From contig JAAEAF010001946.1 of NCBI GenBank assembly GCA_011037195.1, forward strand, positions 62,001 to 126,000: a stretch of DNA of 64,000 nucleotides, in the 5' to 3' direction. The notes under the pieces are model-generated. The model made no database searches. It had not been told where the DNA came from and saw only the letters and a program-made list of their open reading frames with translations. This document shows, one piece after another, positions 42,991-54,126 of this stretch (positions are counted from its first letter, which is position 1; the number at the start of each line of letters is the position of its first letter). The translations under genes were made by a program, and so were the position numbers. The stretch is from Triatoma infestans (Eukaryota > Arthropoda > Insecta > Hemiptera > Reduviidae).

Positions 42991-43340
42991 ACTTTTCGTT
43001 TAATAAAATCTCATTGTATCTACTTGCCACATTCTAATAATTTCCTCAGTCAGTTCTGCATATTTCCTAATTTTCTCCGCTATTGTGCTTGCAATGTTCT
43101 GCGTATTAGGGACAGCGATTTCGACTATATTTTATATACTTGCTTTCACAGTTTGTTCTCTATGAGGTTCGGTCTATTATGGTGGATCGCTCTGTCAGTC
43201 AGCACAGATTTGTCATAGTATAAGCAGTAGTTCTGATCTTCACAAACAGGCGCCACTTTATACTTATAATATGGATCCAATTTACCATTTATAAAACCTA
43301 CATCTAAGCGCCAATTGTAGGTGAACAATTTTTGCCACAA
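42990..43340 (-). pseudogene. Retroelement C-terminal fragment with RPD-type nuclease-like motif
   Basis: Minus strand: NWRLDVGFINGKLDPYYKYK, VAPVCEDQNYCLYYDKSVLT, DRAIHHNRPNLIENK, then after a frameshift VEIAVPNTQNIASTIAEKIR, KYAELTEEIIRMWQVD. This is a well-known retroelement-associated domain with N-R-P-D-x-x-x then a second acidic/D-x-A-x-P strand, resembling restriction-like (PD-(D/E)XK) endonuclease cores. The D of N-R-P-D is N here. It stops at MRFY followed by TAA, directly before the gypsy YMDD region. Its parent element class is uncertain. Confidence 0.6.
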
Positions 43341-43737
43341 GAACCTCGTGCATTATTATTATTATCATTATAACTGCAGATGGGACATATCAATTAAAGT
43401 TTGTCGTCAGATTTGTGAGGAGCTTTAAGTTAATGAAGGTAGAGGAGTAGGATTCTAGTTTGACAGCTTGTCCGGACAAGTTTGTTTAATTGAAGTGACA
43501 TTTTGGTAAGTGAGTCATTCATTATTGTTTAAAGCCATAATAAACATTAAGACTATGCGATTCTCAGATATTCTCATTCTACCTGTTTAACAACATCTTC
43601 AAAAAAAAAAAAAATTAAGTTATTTTGATATTTAAAAAAAAAAAACACCTGTTTTTTTACCCAGATATCTTCATTAATGTTCAATCAGTTTCATATTAGA
43701 TCGGATTATAATTTAATTTGGCCGCCCCCTTTTTACT
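43341..43737. other. Unannotated AT-rich stretch
   Basis: Nothing recognised apart from poly-A/T runs. Confidence 0.4.
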
Positions 43738-44390
43738 TACTTTCTCTTACACGATACTCTTAAGAGAAAGTATTGCGAACATTTTAAAATTTCGAAATTG
43801 CGTTTTTACCGCAAAAACATGTTTTGAATTCCTCAGAGTACGAAAAAGATATTTTGAGTTCCTCAGAGTACGAAAAACATATTTTGAGTTCCTCAGAGTA
43901 CGAAAAAGATATTTTACCGAATGGTGTGTGTGTGTTCTGTGTGTGAGTGTGAACAAAATATCTCAGAGAGGAAAATATCTCAAGAAGCTAAAGCTTGATA
44001 TTCCATTTAGGGACCACCGCTTCATCTGACAATAAAGTTTCAGTCAAAATCCATTAATCAGAATTGCAACTTTACTAGTTATTTGCCATTTTCTCAGAAA
44101 TGGCTCCAACGATTTTCTTTCTAATTCGTATACTATCAATATTACCATTAATGCCTATCAATATTATTTCAAACATTTTTTTTTAAGGAACTTTATTTTG
44201 TTGGGAATTATTTTGAGAAAGCAGTCAGACACGTTTCAACATTCATCGAAAAGTGCCACTTCACAACAACGTATCGTTAGTACCACCTATATAATATTAA
44301 TGTACATTAACAGCATTGATAAAATTCCAAGTTTAACGAAAATTTGTTGACTGGAAGTGCGATTTGACACAATACGAGTTTTGTAATGGG
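43738..44390 (+). repeat. Hairpin-ended repeat (diverged copy)
   Basis: The hairpin ctttctctta...taagagaaag (43740-43770) has a perfect 10-bp stem with a loop different from other copies. Then come gcgaacattttaaaatttcg, a 30-bp tandem array (43822-43915), gtgtgagtgtgaacaaaata, gcttgatattccatttaggg and atggctccaacgattttct. It is truncated before the other end. Confidence 0.65.
43822..43915. repeat. 30-bp tandem repeat, three units
   Basis: Three units of ttttgagttcctcagagtac followed by gaaaaagata or gaaaaacata. In one frame the unit reads RVRKRYFEFL, so the open frame there is the repeat, not a gene. Confidence 0.9.
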
Positions 44391-44496
44391 TGTTATTCTC
44401 AATTTATTAATTTCAAATTTTTAAAGGAACCCGTATATATACCTAAATTAATTTCTAGTATAGGTAGATTTATTATTTATTATTAACTGTTCATTT

Positions 44497-45096
44497 GGAT
44501 TCCCGGACATGCGGGAATAGAACGCAGTGATAAGGCTGGCTAGGGAGGGGGGATTCCCCTTACCTTTTTGTGGTCCTGAGCCAGCCCTTGCCTTCACTAA
44601 GCGGTCCTGTGGTGAGACTTTGGGAGACGATGGTTTTGAAGAAATGCTGGGAGGACCCGCAGGGGTGCCTCTAGGCCAAAAGGTTTTATCAAAGGGACTA
44701 AGCAGGGGCTCTCGGATTACCTCCTGTCCCTGATTAGGATAATATTGAGGATCTTAGTGGGTGTAGCAGCCCACACATGGGTGGTAAGCCATTTACATAA
44801 TATAGGGAGGACATCTAGTCCCATATGTCAGAATTGTGATGATGGAGTTAGGGAAACGGTGTATCACTATTTATATCAGTGTCCCCGTTTTGCTGGGCAC
44901 TAGGTTTCGAATTTTTGGGAGAGTATCTTTTGGGAAAGACTGGGAAGGTTGGAGCTAAAGAATATTTTAGGATATTGTAGACAGATCGGCAGACTACCGC
45001 AGGAGATTAATTAGGGAAATGAATTGGAGAGAAATTGGGGGGATAAAAGTAGATCCCATGCCGATAGGCGGGCGGGCACCCATGATTTAATAATAT
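44497..45096 (+). pseudogene. 5'-truncated I-type non-LTR element: RNase H and cysteine-rich end, with target duplication
   Basis: The first frame reads WIPGHAGIERSDKA and then breaks: RNase H W-x-P-G-H-x-G-I-x-x-x-x-K-A. It continues LAREGG, GPEPALAFTKR, then about 150 bp later DDGVRETVYHYLYQCPRFAG, the cysteine/histidine end of I/R1-like elements. The 3' end is atgatttaataat, a short TAA tail. The element is flanked by ctgttcattt on both sides (44487-44496 and 45097-45106), a 10-bp target duplication. It is the longer relative of 7580-7882. Stops and shifts make it dead. Confidence 0.85.
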
Positions 45097-45106
45097 CTGT
45101 TCATTT

Positions 45107-46383
45107 AATTTCGTTTTTTTTTCTTCTCTAATTATCACCCAATTATCTTCTTTCTTTTTTTCATAAAAATTATTTAAGTGGCCGTTAATAATAATATCCT
45201 TATTAAAGTTTAAGATTCAATTATCTGATAATACATTATCAAAATAAATTATCACGAGCAAATTATTTTTTAACTTCTTTGTGATAATTACTGATCCGTT
45301 AAACGTGTCCGACCAACAAAAAAAAAAAAATGCTAGGCACTTTTCTTAACTGGAATTATTTCACATATATTCCTTGTTAGATTTTCTTTTATTTTTTATC
45401 TTTTATTTGATAATATAAGATGTAAGATGATGAAATCTTAGTAAATTTTAACCAGTGCACGATTATATTAACGGTAACTTAGCTACTATATCTACACGTT
45501 GAAATGATTATTTTCAAACATCAAAAAATAAGTCTTATCTTAGATATGTTCTTTGTAGCCGTACCTTCAAATTAAAGTTAAACATTTTCCCCTTAAATTA
45601 TGAAAATTTCTTTTTGTTTTCACTGATTTTGATTTTCTTTGAAATGTTTCAATATTCATTTCATTTATTATTTTATGTTTATATTTTCTCAATTTTATTT
45701 CCTCATTTAGAAACAATATTAAAATTAAATTTTAGTTAAATTAAAATTATTTTGTTAAGTTGCAAAAGAAGAGAAATACTCGTAAATAAAGACAGGAGTT
45801 CCTCCCCTGTCAAGTGTCCAATGTATTTATTGGGTTTATTAATTTAAAAGAAAACTTACCCACCATTTTATAAAGTTTTTATAGAATTTTAGAATAAATA
45901 GAGATATTTTTGAATTAATGTCGTAATACTTAAAAAAAAAAAAATTCAAGAAATGAGCCTCGGCAAATAGAAAAAAATTAAGTCAAAATGCCAACTTTAG
46001 TGTGAAACACGCACACACACGACTTTCTCATACTCATGTTAGTATAGTTATTAATAAAATGCCAAATTTTATTTCTTTAAACTCAAATTTTATAGGTTTT
46101 TATTGCGTGCGGTTAGCATCAACTTGGGTTTGAAGGAAATCGTTAACAAGAAAGTAAAACCAAAAGGAGGATTCTTCACCAAAAAAAAATCTCACTGACT
46201 ATGACCAAAAAGTTATTTAAGTGTACAACATAAGTTAGTTGCAAATTAAGGATAAATATTAATAATCTATTAAACTGTTCTTAATGAAATAATTCACTTA
46301 TGCCGCAGACCAAGGAGGGATTTTTCACCGCTACAAAACGCACATAGTACCTTAGATTAGATTTTCTCTGCCCTTAAGTTTTC
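45107..46383. other. AT-rich stretch with one repeat scrap
   Basis: The part 45985-46045 (agtgtgaaacacgcacacac then gactttctcatactc) is the non-hairpin end of the hairpin-ended repeat, minus orientation. Nothing else was recognised. Confidence 0.4.
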
Positions 46384-46622
46384 TAGTAGCTAGCGCACTC
46401 GCCTTTCTTGCGAGAATACAAGGTTCTATTCCCGTGAGGTCAAAGTCGGTGTTGACCTAGCACCATGATAAAAAGTGGGAAGCTACAGTTAGTAGCGGCC
46501 CTAGGTAGCGAAGGCCGGAACTAAGCGGCGTGGGAACTGCGGCGTGCTTACCACACGCCCCTCTATTCAAATCGCCGTCTGGCCAGCCTTGATCCTTGAT
46601 GGGCTGTTGCGCCATAGGGTTA
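46384..46622 (+). repeat. tRNA-headed SINE (family S2)
   Basis: Slightly truncated head (tctagtagctagcgcactcg), B-box ggttctattcc (one change), then the S2 body gtcggtgttgacctagcacc through gccgtctggccagcc to gggctgttgcgccatag. Confidence 0.8.
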
Positions 46623-47446
46623 GGGTTTAAGTTTTCGCTGTTTTTGATCAGTTAGGTTGAGCACAATATTATTTGTGCCATACTATTTATCTAATCACTG
46701 CCCTTCTAGCGTTGGTAAGGTCCACTTCTTGACTCGCCTAACTCCAGACCCATACTCATTCATCACTTTACGTTATTACCCCTCTTTTTTTACTTTAAGT
46801 ATTATTAATATAATTATTACTAAATGATTCCAATTAACTTATTAGAATTATTACTATTATATGAGATTATGCCACAGATATTGAAGAGTTTGATGTTATC
46901 ATATCTGAATTGATAGCACTATCATGTTTTTTTTATGTTTGTTATCTCAAAAATGTCGCGTTAGTACTTAACATTGCATTCAATTTCTGACGATTGATAG
47001 ACGTCACTAAGTTAAAAAAAATAAAAAATGTGAATAACAGAAATATCTCTTAATAAGTTTTTCAATTTCTGTTATTATTATTATTATTATTTAATAAAAT
47101 AACATTTCTCAAAAACTAATTATAGAAATACTTATTTAACTAAAATAAATAAAACTGAAATATTCAATTCTGTCCAATTTTTCCAATATATATATAATGT
47201 AACCAACATTTCTCCCACCATCGGGCCCAAATTTCACTTAACTTACAAGTCATGAAGGCCCTCTTAATTTGCAAATGAAATAGTTCCCTCTATATTTTTC
47301 TTAACTATTGGAAATATTCTGTAGAAAATAATGTTCGTAAATATGACGAACCCAACTCTGCGTATGCAAGCACAACAAAATATGACGAAAAACTGAGTTT
47401 TAGAACGCTCATTGCTTGTCTATGCTAAATATTATGGCTAGGCCAA
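46623..47446. other. Unannotated AT-rich stretch
   Basis: (ATT)n-like run near 47071-47092. No gene recognised. Confidence 0.4.
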
Positions 47447-47525
47447 TACTTTCTCTTTGGATCTATAAGTAAGTATTGCGGTGTGTGAGAAAATTTTCGA
47501 AATTTTGTTTTTACCGGGAATTTTG
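47447..47525 (+). repeat. Fragment of the hairpin-ended repeat
   Basis: tactttctctttggatctat, then aagtattgcggtgtg and ttttaccgggaatttt, as in the head of the repeat. Truncated by the RNase H relic next to it. Confidence 0.5.
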
Positions 47526-47569
47526 AGCTTCCCAAAATGTATAGCCCCCATCTTCTATAAAAATACTGC

Positions 47570-47830
47570 ACTAACATTGATAGAAGGACGCAGCCGTTAA
47601 GATTGCCACAGAAGTAATTTTGAAAAATGAAGCTCTAGGAAGAGTAGTATTCTTTGTCGATTCAACGACATCTATCATGGCTTTATTGGACATTTCTAAA
47701 GGGTTGACAGTCGTGACTGAGTCGGACGTGGCAATTCTTCTTCTTCGCCTATCCGTTTCGGAGGCTGGCAATCATCTGGGCACTCTACACCTTGCTAATG
47801 GGCTGCCCGGAAAATCTTAATGGTAGATTT
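47570..47830 (+). pseudogene. Non-LTR RNase H-like relic
   Basis: The open frame 47620-47820 reads MKNEALGRVVFFVDSTTSIM, ALLDISKGLTVVTESDVAIL and on. The piece VVFFVDSTTSIMALLD fits the middle strand of retroelement RNase H, where an aspartate-serine pair follows a hydrophobic strand (v-x-F-x-D-S-x-x-A/S-I-x-A-L). The rest of the domain is not clear. The gene around it is broken by the stop at 47820. The family assignment is weaker than for 44497-45096. Confidence 0.4.
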
Positions 47831-48257
47831 ATTGAAGCAGGTCCGTAGTCTGCGCGGCACAATGATGACTTATTAGGAAAAAAAAGCAAAATTACATGGC
47901 TCTAGATCCTGAGCCTTAACAATATTTTAGACGGCGAAAAACAGCTATTCATTTCCTTGTAAGATCCATTCTACAAAGAGCCTGTAGGCTAATAAAAATG
48001 CAATGGTAGATTCCCTGAAATATAGACAACAGATTGCCGCGGTAGGAAAATAGTTGTAACGACTTTTAAGCAGTCCCGTGCAAAGTAGCCGGCCTCGAAG
48101 ATGAGGCAGACTACATTCAGGCAGACCTATAGAAAATTGGTGTTAACCCCTCATCATTCATGTACCCGGAAGGATTCATATATAGTTAGGCGTTTAAGGG
48201 CACAATCAGCTATTTTTAGTAAAAAATGGTTTAAGAGAGAGAGAGAAAGAAAGAAGT
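47831..48257. other. Unannotated stretch
   Basis: May continue the retroelement relic on its left. No motif was found. Confidence 0.35.
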
Positions 48258-48608
48258 TGTAATGGGATTCGAATCATTAAGATTCGTGAGGATCCGGAGA
48301 ACCTAATTACTCTCTACCTTGGCCAAACTAGGGAAGGAGAATTCATATAAAGAGCTACAGAAGAACAGTTTAAAACAGTTTTTAATACCAGTCAGAAGAC
48401 ATCATTCTACTTTCTAATTCTCAGCCAGTCTGTCTCTCTCTTAATTATTCTCTCGCTACCTTATTCACTAAGTTCTGTTAACAATGTAAAGTCCTTGCAG
48501 TTTGTGTTTCTGTTTATCAGTGTTCAGCATATCTGCTATTTTATTTCTTATTCATCATTCATTCTTAAATTCAGTCTCTCCAGTTCTCTCCTTCTCACAT
48601 CTACTACA
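48258..48608 (+). repeat. LTR (family B), most complete copy
   Basis: 351 bp from tgtaatgggattcg to cacatctactaca, so TGTA...TACA ends. It contains a TATA-like catataaagag at about 48347, ccagtcagaagac, cagccagtctg, attgttaacaatgtaaagtc-like text and gtgttcagcatatc. No matching partner bounds an internal region, so it is a solo LTR or a fragment. No clear target duplication. Confidence 0.75.
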
Positions 48609-48639
48609 AAGGTTTTCTAAATACATAAAAAAAGTAATG

Positions 48640-49020
48640 GTTTTAGCGAATGATCTGTGTGGAGATCTATGTGAAGATCAAAATATCTCAAATACCCAAA
48701 ATTTATTAACCTAAAAGCTTTATGCGTTTTTTATTTATTTTTCAAATTTGCGCAATTTTATCGAAAAAAGTTTCAGTAATTTTGAACTTTGCTTAATAAC
48801 TACATGCACATAATAGTCCGCATCATTTGTTGGTAACATTTATTCTGGGAAAGCTCTGAGGGAGTTGAAACCTATGACTTTCTTCTAAAGGGTCATTTCA
48901 GTACATAATACAATTCTACACTATATAATACTCGTATTAACAAAATAAATGCAGTTGTAATTCCGAGTTTAAAGAAAATCTGTTAACCGTAATTGCTTCT
49001 TTAGACAACAGTTTTTTTTA
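48640..49020 (+). repeat. Partial copy of the hairpin-ended repeat
   Basis: gttttagcgaatgatctgtg, gtgaagatcaaaatatctca, cgcaattttatcg and tattctgggaaagctctgag follow in the family order. The hairpin head is missing (the LTR abuts it at 48608). Confidence 0.55.
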
Positions 49021-49440
49021 TTTTTTTAGTATTTTATAATTGTCTAGATACTCAAGCCAAAGAGTTTGAGTTTGATAGACTATCATTATTATTGGATGCC
49101 CGAAAGCGCGCCAATATGGCTCTTATCCTCGTAAGAGGAAGCATAGCTATCCTTAAGACGCTTTTCCCAAGCAATGCTTCCTGTATCACTGCAATATCCG
49201 AAGATATTCTTAATTTCCAAATCCCCCAAGCATTCACTTGAGAGTGTGCCCTTCCAGAAATGCAGAGCCTAGAATTGGCGAAACGAGGACATTGATCTGG
49301 ATAGTAGAAAACCGTTTTCCAGACTCGTCACGATTCTTACACAAAGAACTAGATGTCCTGCCTATTTTCTGTAAATGACTGGCTACCATGAGCGTGTACA
49401 GTCAATACACCTACAGCACTCTTAGTTGTATCCTACTGCA
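49021..49440. other. Unannotated stretch
   Basis: The 61-aa minus frame at 49052-49237 has no family resemblance, although base composition is more balanced here than around it. Confidence 0.35.
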
Positions 49441-49751
49441 ATGGATATGAGAAGGAGAGAATTGGGTTTGAAAGATAAATAAACTGGAAATAATGCTGGA
49501 CACTGTATAATGAGAAAGAAACACAAACTGCCAGGACTTGACACATAATTAGAAATTGGAGATTTAGACTGAGTAAAGAGAAGGGTAGTGTTGGTTGCTT
49601 ACGCGTTTTAACTGCTATATAAACTGTTCTAAAGACTGCTCTCTGTAGGGCTAGCGCAGCTGTATTTAAACAGAGTCTCCCACTCTAGTCTGGCCTAAGT
49701 AGCGAATGAAACTCACAAGTTTGTGTCTCCCTCTCTTCGCATCCTATTATA
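49441..49751 (-). repeat. LTR (family B)
   Basis: Minus strand: tataataggatgcgaagaga at the start, cgctacttaggccagactag, a TATA-like gtttaaatacagctg, gcagtctttagaacag, tcctggcagtttgtgtttc and a terminal ccttctcatatcca. It is close to the copies at 36124-36606. Confidence 0.75.
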
Positions 49752-50217
49752 CTACTAATGGAGAGAAGATACTTCAAATTCACTTGCCTTATACCTTGTT
49801 ATATCTTTTAGGCTGAAGACACCTCTGTACATTCCTCCTGTATCTCCAGTGCTGCTCCTACAGTCCGGCCAAAATTTCTTGAATATCGGCAAGTGAAGGA
49901 ACTACAGCCGACTTAGGCCGAAAGTATACGAAAGTCGTCAAGTACATAAACATTTAAAATACTCTATACTGCTGGGGAGGTTACATACGCTAAGTATTCA
50001 GGAAAAATACAATGTTTAGAAAAGACATTTCTTTCTTTAAAAAAATTATTTTAACATTTAAGCAAGAATAACCTCTCGTCGTCAGAGTAATAAGTAAGCA
50101 AACAACCTCCTCCTCCCCACAACCTTATCTCATAATATAATGTTTTAGCTTTAACTGTATACTGCTTATAGCACACTCATTTCGATGCCCAAGATATTTT
50201 GGTCGACCTATAATGTT
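49752..50217. other. Unannotated stretch
   Basis: Nothing recognised. Confidence 0.4.
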
Positions 50218-50232
50218 TAATTGTTCTGAAGA

Positions 50233-50430
50233 GGGGCGGGTGTTGGTGTAGTGGTTATGAGCATGGACTTGTAAGTGGGAGGACCCCAGTTCGTGTCCAG
50301 CGTATAACTAAATTTTATATTTGTTTAAAAAATGTTATTAGTAAAGTAAGTGCTTTCGCCCCCGTCCACGACACCTAATTTTGGTAGTTGGACGTTAAGC
50401 CCGCCTGAATAAATAGGCATTACTTTACTT
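50233..50430 (+). repeat. tRNA-headed SINE (family S1), full copy with target duplication
   Basis: It starts ggggcgggtgttggtgtagt (A-box) and has a B-box at about 50290 (gttcgtgtcc), then the body gcgtataactaaatttta through gtccacgacacctaatttt to ataggcattactttactt. It is flanked by taattgttctgaaga at 50218-50232 and 50431-50445, a perfect 15-bp target duplication. The tail is TTTAC-type rather than poly-A, which points to a non-LTR partner with the same tail. Confidence 0.92.
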
Positions 50431-50445
50431 TAATTGTTCTGAAGA

Positions 50446-51679
50446 ACTTTGGAGTTCACACTTCCCAAATACATAAATTAAACTCCCATATTTAGTAAAA
50501 ATTCCAAGTTTGTGAGGTAAAATTTAGTTTAACATTCAGGGAAACAAGTATAACCTCCAACCCTTAATATAAATTAAAGTGATGTAAAGTAATGTAACAT
50601 AATACTATGTAAACCCAACTAAAAGTTCAGTTCAATAATGCAAGATTAAAGAAAAATTATGTGAGTGTTTCATATCAGATTTTGTTTATATATATATCTT
50701 AAGGTTCTTTGAAAAAGTATTTACGCACTAAATCTTCCTTTAAAATTAATTACGTGATTCGTGATATTATATTTAACATGAACTCCATGCATTTTCAAAA
50801 TGACTCAGTTTTTAAAACTTTTTTTTTTATTTAGTTTTAATAGATAATATATTTATATTTTATAATAATTGTCACCAATGTTTGGACTAATATGACCTTG
50901 GGTGCATTGAAAAGTCGGGTAATGTGACAAACCCAACACTCACGTTCTTTTAGACGTCTTATCTTAAGAATAAGGGAGAGTGGGGTCTCAATTGGTGTGT
51001 GTTGCGCTTGCCTCATTTTTATTATGACTCATTGCTGTGACTGGACCGTATAATTCTTGTCAATAATTAAATAGTTCTAATATTTTTTATCAACTGACTG
51101 GTTTATTCTTAGAACGTGACACAAACATTGGGTTTTTTCTATTTATTTATTTTATTTTATTTTTTTGGAATCTTTGATCGTTCAGTTGCAGTGATACCTA
51201 ACATTATTTAGTGCACAATATACTTTACTAATTTCAAATATTAAAGTGAATGCATAAGTTTACTTATTTACCTATAATCAATGCAGGTATGCTAAATTTG
51301 TTTTAATTATTTTCAATACTTTGAACTTTCTTCTTTAAAATGTTGTATAGTTTTATACTTAGTCACGATGTAGGATATAGGTAGTGTATCTTTCCAAAAC
51401 ATTGTTAACAAAGCTTAAGTGGGACGATGCTTAATTTTGCTTCTTTACTTATAAAGCTGTCTAAAACTAGATCATTTTTATTCTTTAGTCTTAACATTGT
51501 TCAGTGTTCCCTATAATTTCAATTTTAAAAAGCTTGTATTATTGTTTCTACTTAAATTAGGTAAACATAACCTTTCTCTCTATAAACTTCGTATAAGTAT
51601 GTAGCTAATCGAAACTATCAATAAAATAATTTTTTTTTTTTTCTAAATCCTGAATAACACTTGTTGCATTTTTATTTTT
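50446..51679. other. Unannotated AT-rich stretch
   Basis: The part 50648-50690 (attatgtgagtgtttcatat then cagatttt) is an end fragment of the hairpin-ended repeat. Nothing else was recognised. Confidence 0.4.
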
Positions 51680-52475
51680 TCTCACTACTGTAAAAGAAGG
51701 AGTATTGGGATCGATCATATAAAATTTTCGAAATTCGAGTTTTTCACTGGAAAAACTTGTTTTGAGGTCCCCTAAAAGTTCGGAAAAATCGCAGAGGAAG
51801 CTCAAACCTGGTATTCCATTTAGGGTTCCACCACCACAACTAACGCAAAGTTTTCGGATAAAATCTTATCAATTCGGAAGTGTGACTTTTACTTTCTTTT
51901 CCAGTTTTTAGCGATTTTCTCGTAAATGTCTCGCAACGATTTTCTTTAAATTTCTATACACTATGTATATATATATATAAAGTAAAGTAATGCGTATTTT
52001 TTTCAGGCGGGCTTAACGTCCAACTACCAAATTAGGTCCAACTACGGCGGAAGCACATACTTTACTATTAAAATTTTTTAAACGAAGATAAAATTTAGCA
52101 GTTATATGCGGGACTCGAACTGGGGTCGTCCCAGTTACAAGTCCACACTCATAACCACTACACTACACCCCTATCACTTTTATTACAATTATTTTTTCCA
52201 AGAAAATTGATTTTTTTTTACTAGTTTCTGGGGGTATTCTTTCCTCTAAAAGACTACTTCAGCACAAGTTTTTGGTAACCTTATAATATTAATACACATT
52301 AGATGCATTATCGGAATTCCAAATTTGAAGAAAATTAGCTAACCGGAAGTGCGATTTTACAGATTTTTGAGTATTTTTTGGGGGGGAATTTTTTCGATAT
52401 AAACTGCACAGATAAAACCTATCAATTTTTATTTGAAACTTTTTTCCGGAAAAATTCGATTTTAGGTTGATTCTG
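51680..52475 (+). repeat. Hairpin-ended repeat interrupted by a SINE
   Basis: Head ctcactactgtaaaagaagg, then ttcgaaattcgagtttttca, aacctggtattccatttagg and tcgcaacgattttctttaaa. A SINE sits at 51979-52172, after which the repeat resumes (aagaaaattgattttttttt, ccaaatttgaagaaaattag, aaccggaagtgcg). The other end is missing. Confidence 0.6.
51979..52172 (-). repeat. tRNA-headed SINE (family S1), nested
   Basis: Plus-strand text aaagtaaagtaatgcgtatt then gggcttaacgtccaactacc, actcgaactggggtcg (B-box complement) and actcataaccactacac (A-box complement). It is inserted in the hairpin-ended repeat. Confidence 0.8.
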
Positions 52476-52878
52476 GGGTTTTGTCATTTAGATTAAAAAA
52501 AATATAAACTACCTCGCTATAAACTTTATTAGTTGTGACAGAATGGCTGGCACACACTAGTTGTGATCAAGTATATATGATTACCCCTACCAGCTTTTTT
52601 TTGTTTATGGTAAGCCCGACTAAACGTTTATAAACATTACAATTTTAAAGAAAAATTTGTCAATTGAATTGTATTAATTAATTATGCTAAATTAAAGACG
52701 TGTGACTATTTCACATTATAGTTTTTTTTCTTGTTTTTTTTTTAATAAGAAAATTGCAATATCTAAAAATAGAAAAATAAATTTTAAAATCTTACTTAGT
52801 ACATTGCTAAAATGTGACAATTGTTAAATTTCAATAAAAAAAAATCGAGCTAGAATTTAAAACTGATAACAGTTTTTT

Positions 52879-53878
52879 TACTTTCTCTTACTCCTTCATA
52901 GTAAGAGAGGAAATATTGTAATCGTGTCAAATTTTCGATATCCAGTTTTCACCGGAAATATCCGTTTTGAGGTCCCCTGAGTCCAAAAAAGTAGTTTTTA
53001 GAAAATGGTCTCCGGGTGTCTATGTGTGAACAGCATAGTACAAAAACGAAAAACCGCAGAAAGTTGAAACTTAATATTCCGTTTATGTATCACCATGGGA
53101 TCTGACTGTACGTTATCTGTCAAAATTCCTCAACCGGAAGTACCACTTTACTAGTTGTTTTTTTTACTTTTTTGCGTTTTTCATAAAAATGGCTCCGACG
53201 ATTTTCTTCAAACTTGGTATATCAACTACACATACTAACAGCTACAACTTTTATTTGAAACATTTCTCTGGGAAAATCAATTTAAGGGCAGTTATGGGAG
53301 TAGGATGGGGTTAGGTTTTCATCTATAGTGCTATTTCAGTTTATTAGACAATTCTGTCATCTAAATAATGTTAATTAGAATTGTATATGTTGTTGAAATT
53401 CCAAGTTTGAAAAATATCGGATAACCGGAAGTGGTTTTACTTTACCACTTTACTAAATCATTTTTTCACTATTTTACAATTTTCTCAAAAAATGATTTCT
53501 GACAATTTTCTTGAAACTTATTATATAAACTAAACATACAAAAATCTACAACTTTTGTTCGAAACATTTCTCTGGGAAAAATCATTTAAGGGCACTTTCA
53601 GGGTAGAGGTGGGGTTATGTTTTTCTTTAAAGTGCTATTATACATAGTTGATTATACAATTCTATCATTCAAAGAAAATTAATTAGAAATAAATAAATGG
53701 CCAAAATTCCGAGTTTCAAGGAAATTAGTAAACAGGGCGTGCGCTTTTACTGAACAGTTTTTTTTTTTTCAGTTTTCGACGAATTTCATTAAATTTGGTA
53801 CACAAACTATAAAATTTGTCAGTTATAATTTTGAGAATTGGAGGAAGAGAAAGTTTTGTGAATGTTTCACTCCAGATT
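52879..53878 (+). repeat. Hairpin-ended repeat, near full length
   Basis: Hairpin tactttctcttactccttca with tagtaagagaggaaa at 52879-52913, then tcgatatccagttttcaccg, a cctcaaccggaagtaccac block, catttctctgggaaaatc and gtacacaaactataaaattt, ending ggaggaagagaaagttttgt and tgtttcactccaga. The microsatellite is nearly absent here. The far end runs straight into a T-run and a SINE. Confidence 0.7.
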
Positions 53879-53879
53879 T

Positions 53880-54126
53880 TTTTTTTTTTTTTTTTTTAAC
53901 TTAAGGCGCGTCAGCATCTATGGTCGGTCAGTGGCACCCGGAGCCTTCTCAATGCACTGCCGGCCTTCGGACAGTGGTCTCTCGTTATAGACAACACTGT
54001 CCATCACCGGACAGTGAGCTGTAGAGGTTCCTTGGAAGAAAAAAATCTAAGGGTAGTACAGCTGAACTCGAACCCGGGTCCTCCGCGTGGGAGTCCAGCA
54101 CGCTAACCACTTAGCTATTCCTCTCC
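53880..54126 (-). repeat. tRNA-headed SINE (family S3)
   Basis: Minus strand: head aatagctaagtggttagcg (A-box), ttcgagttcagctg-like B-box region, then the body gtgatggacagtgttgtcta and aaggctccgggtgccactg, and an A-tail (T-run at 53878-53898). It inserted at or beside the T-rich end of the hairpin repeat. Confidence 0.85.

Larger units (their letters stand above)
40995..43000 (-). mobile_element. Ty3/gypsy LTR retrotransposon remnant, 5'-truncated
   Basis: The minus strand encodes RT (from the YMDD box on), RNase H, the H2C2 zinc finger, and the integrase core and tail in Ty3/gypsy order, in at least four broken frames. Gag, protease and the first half of RT are missing: sequence identity to gypsy starts at about 43000, where it meets an unrelated retroelement fragment. 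The 3' end is followed by the presumed LTR start at 40994. Frameshifts make it non-functional. Confidence 0.88.

Noticed and set aside
42543..43218. Plus-strand open frames
   Set aside because: Antisense shadows of the gypsy pol and the adjacent retroelement fragment.
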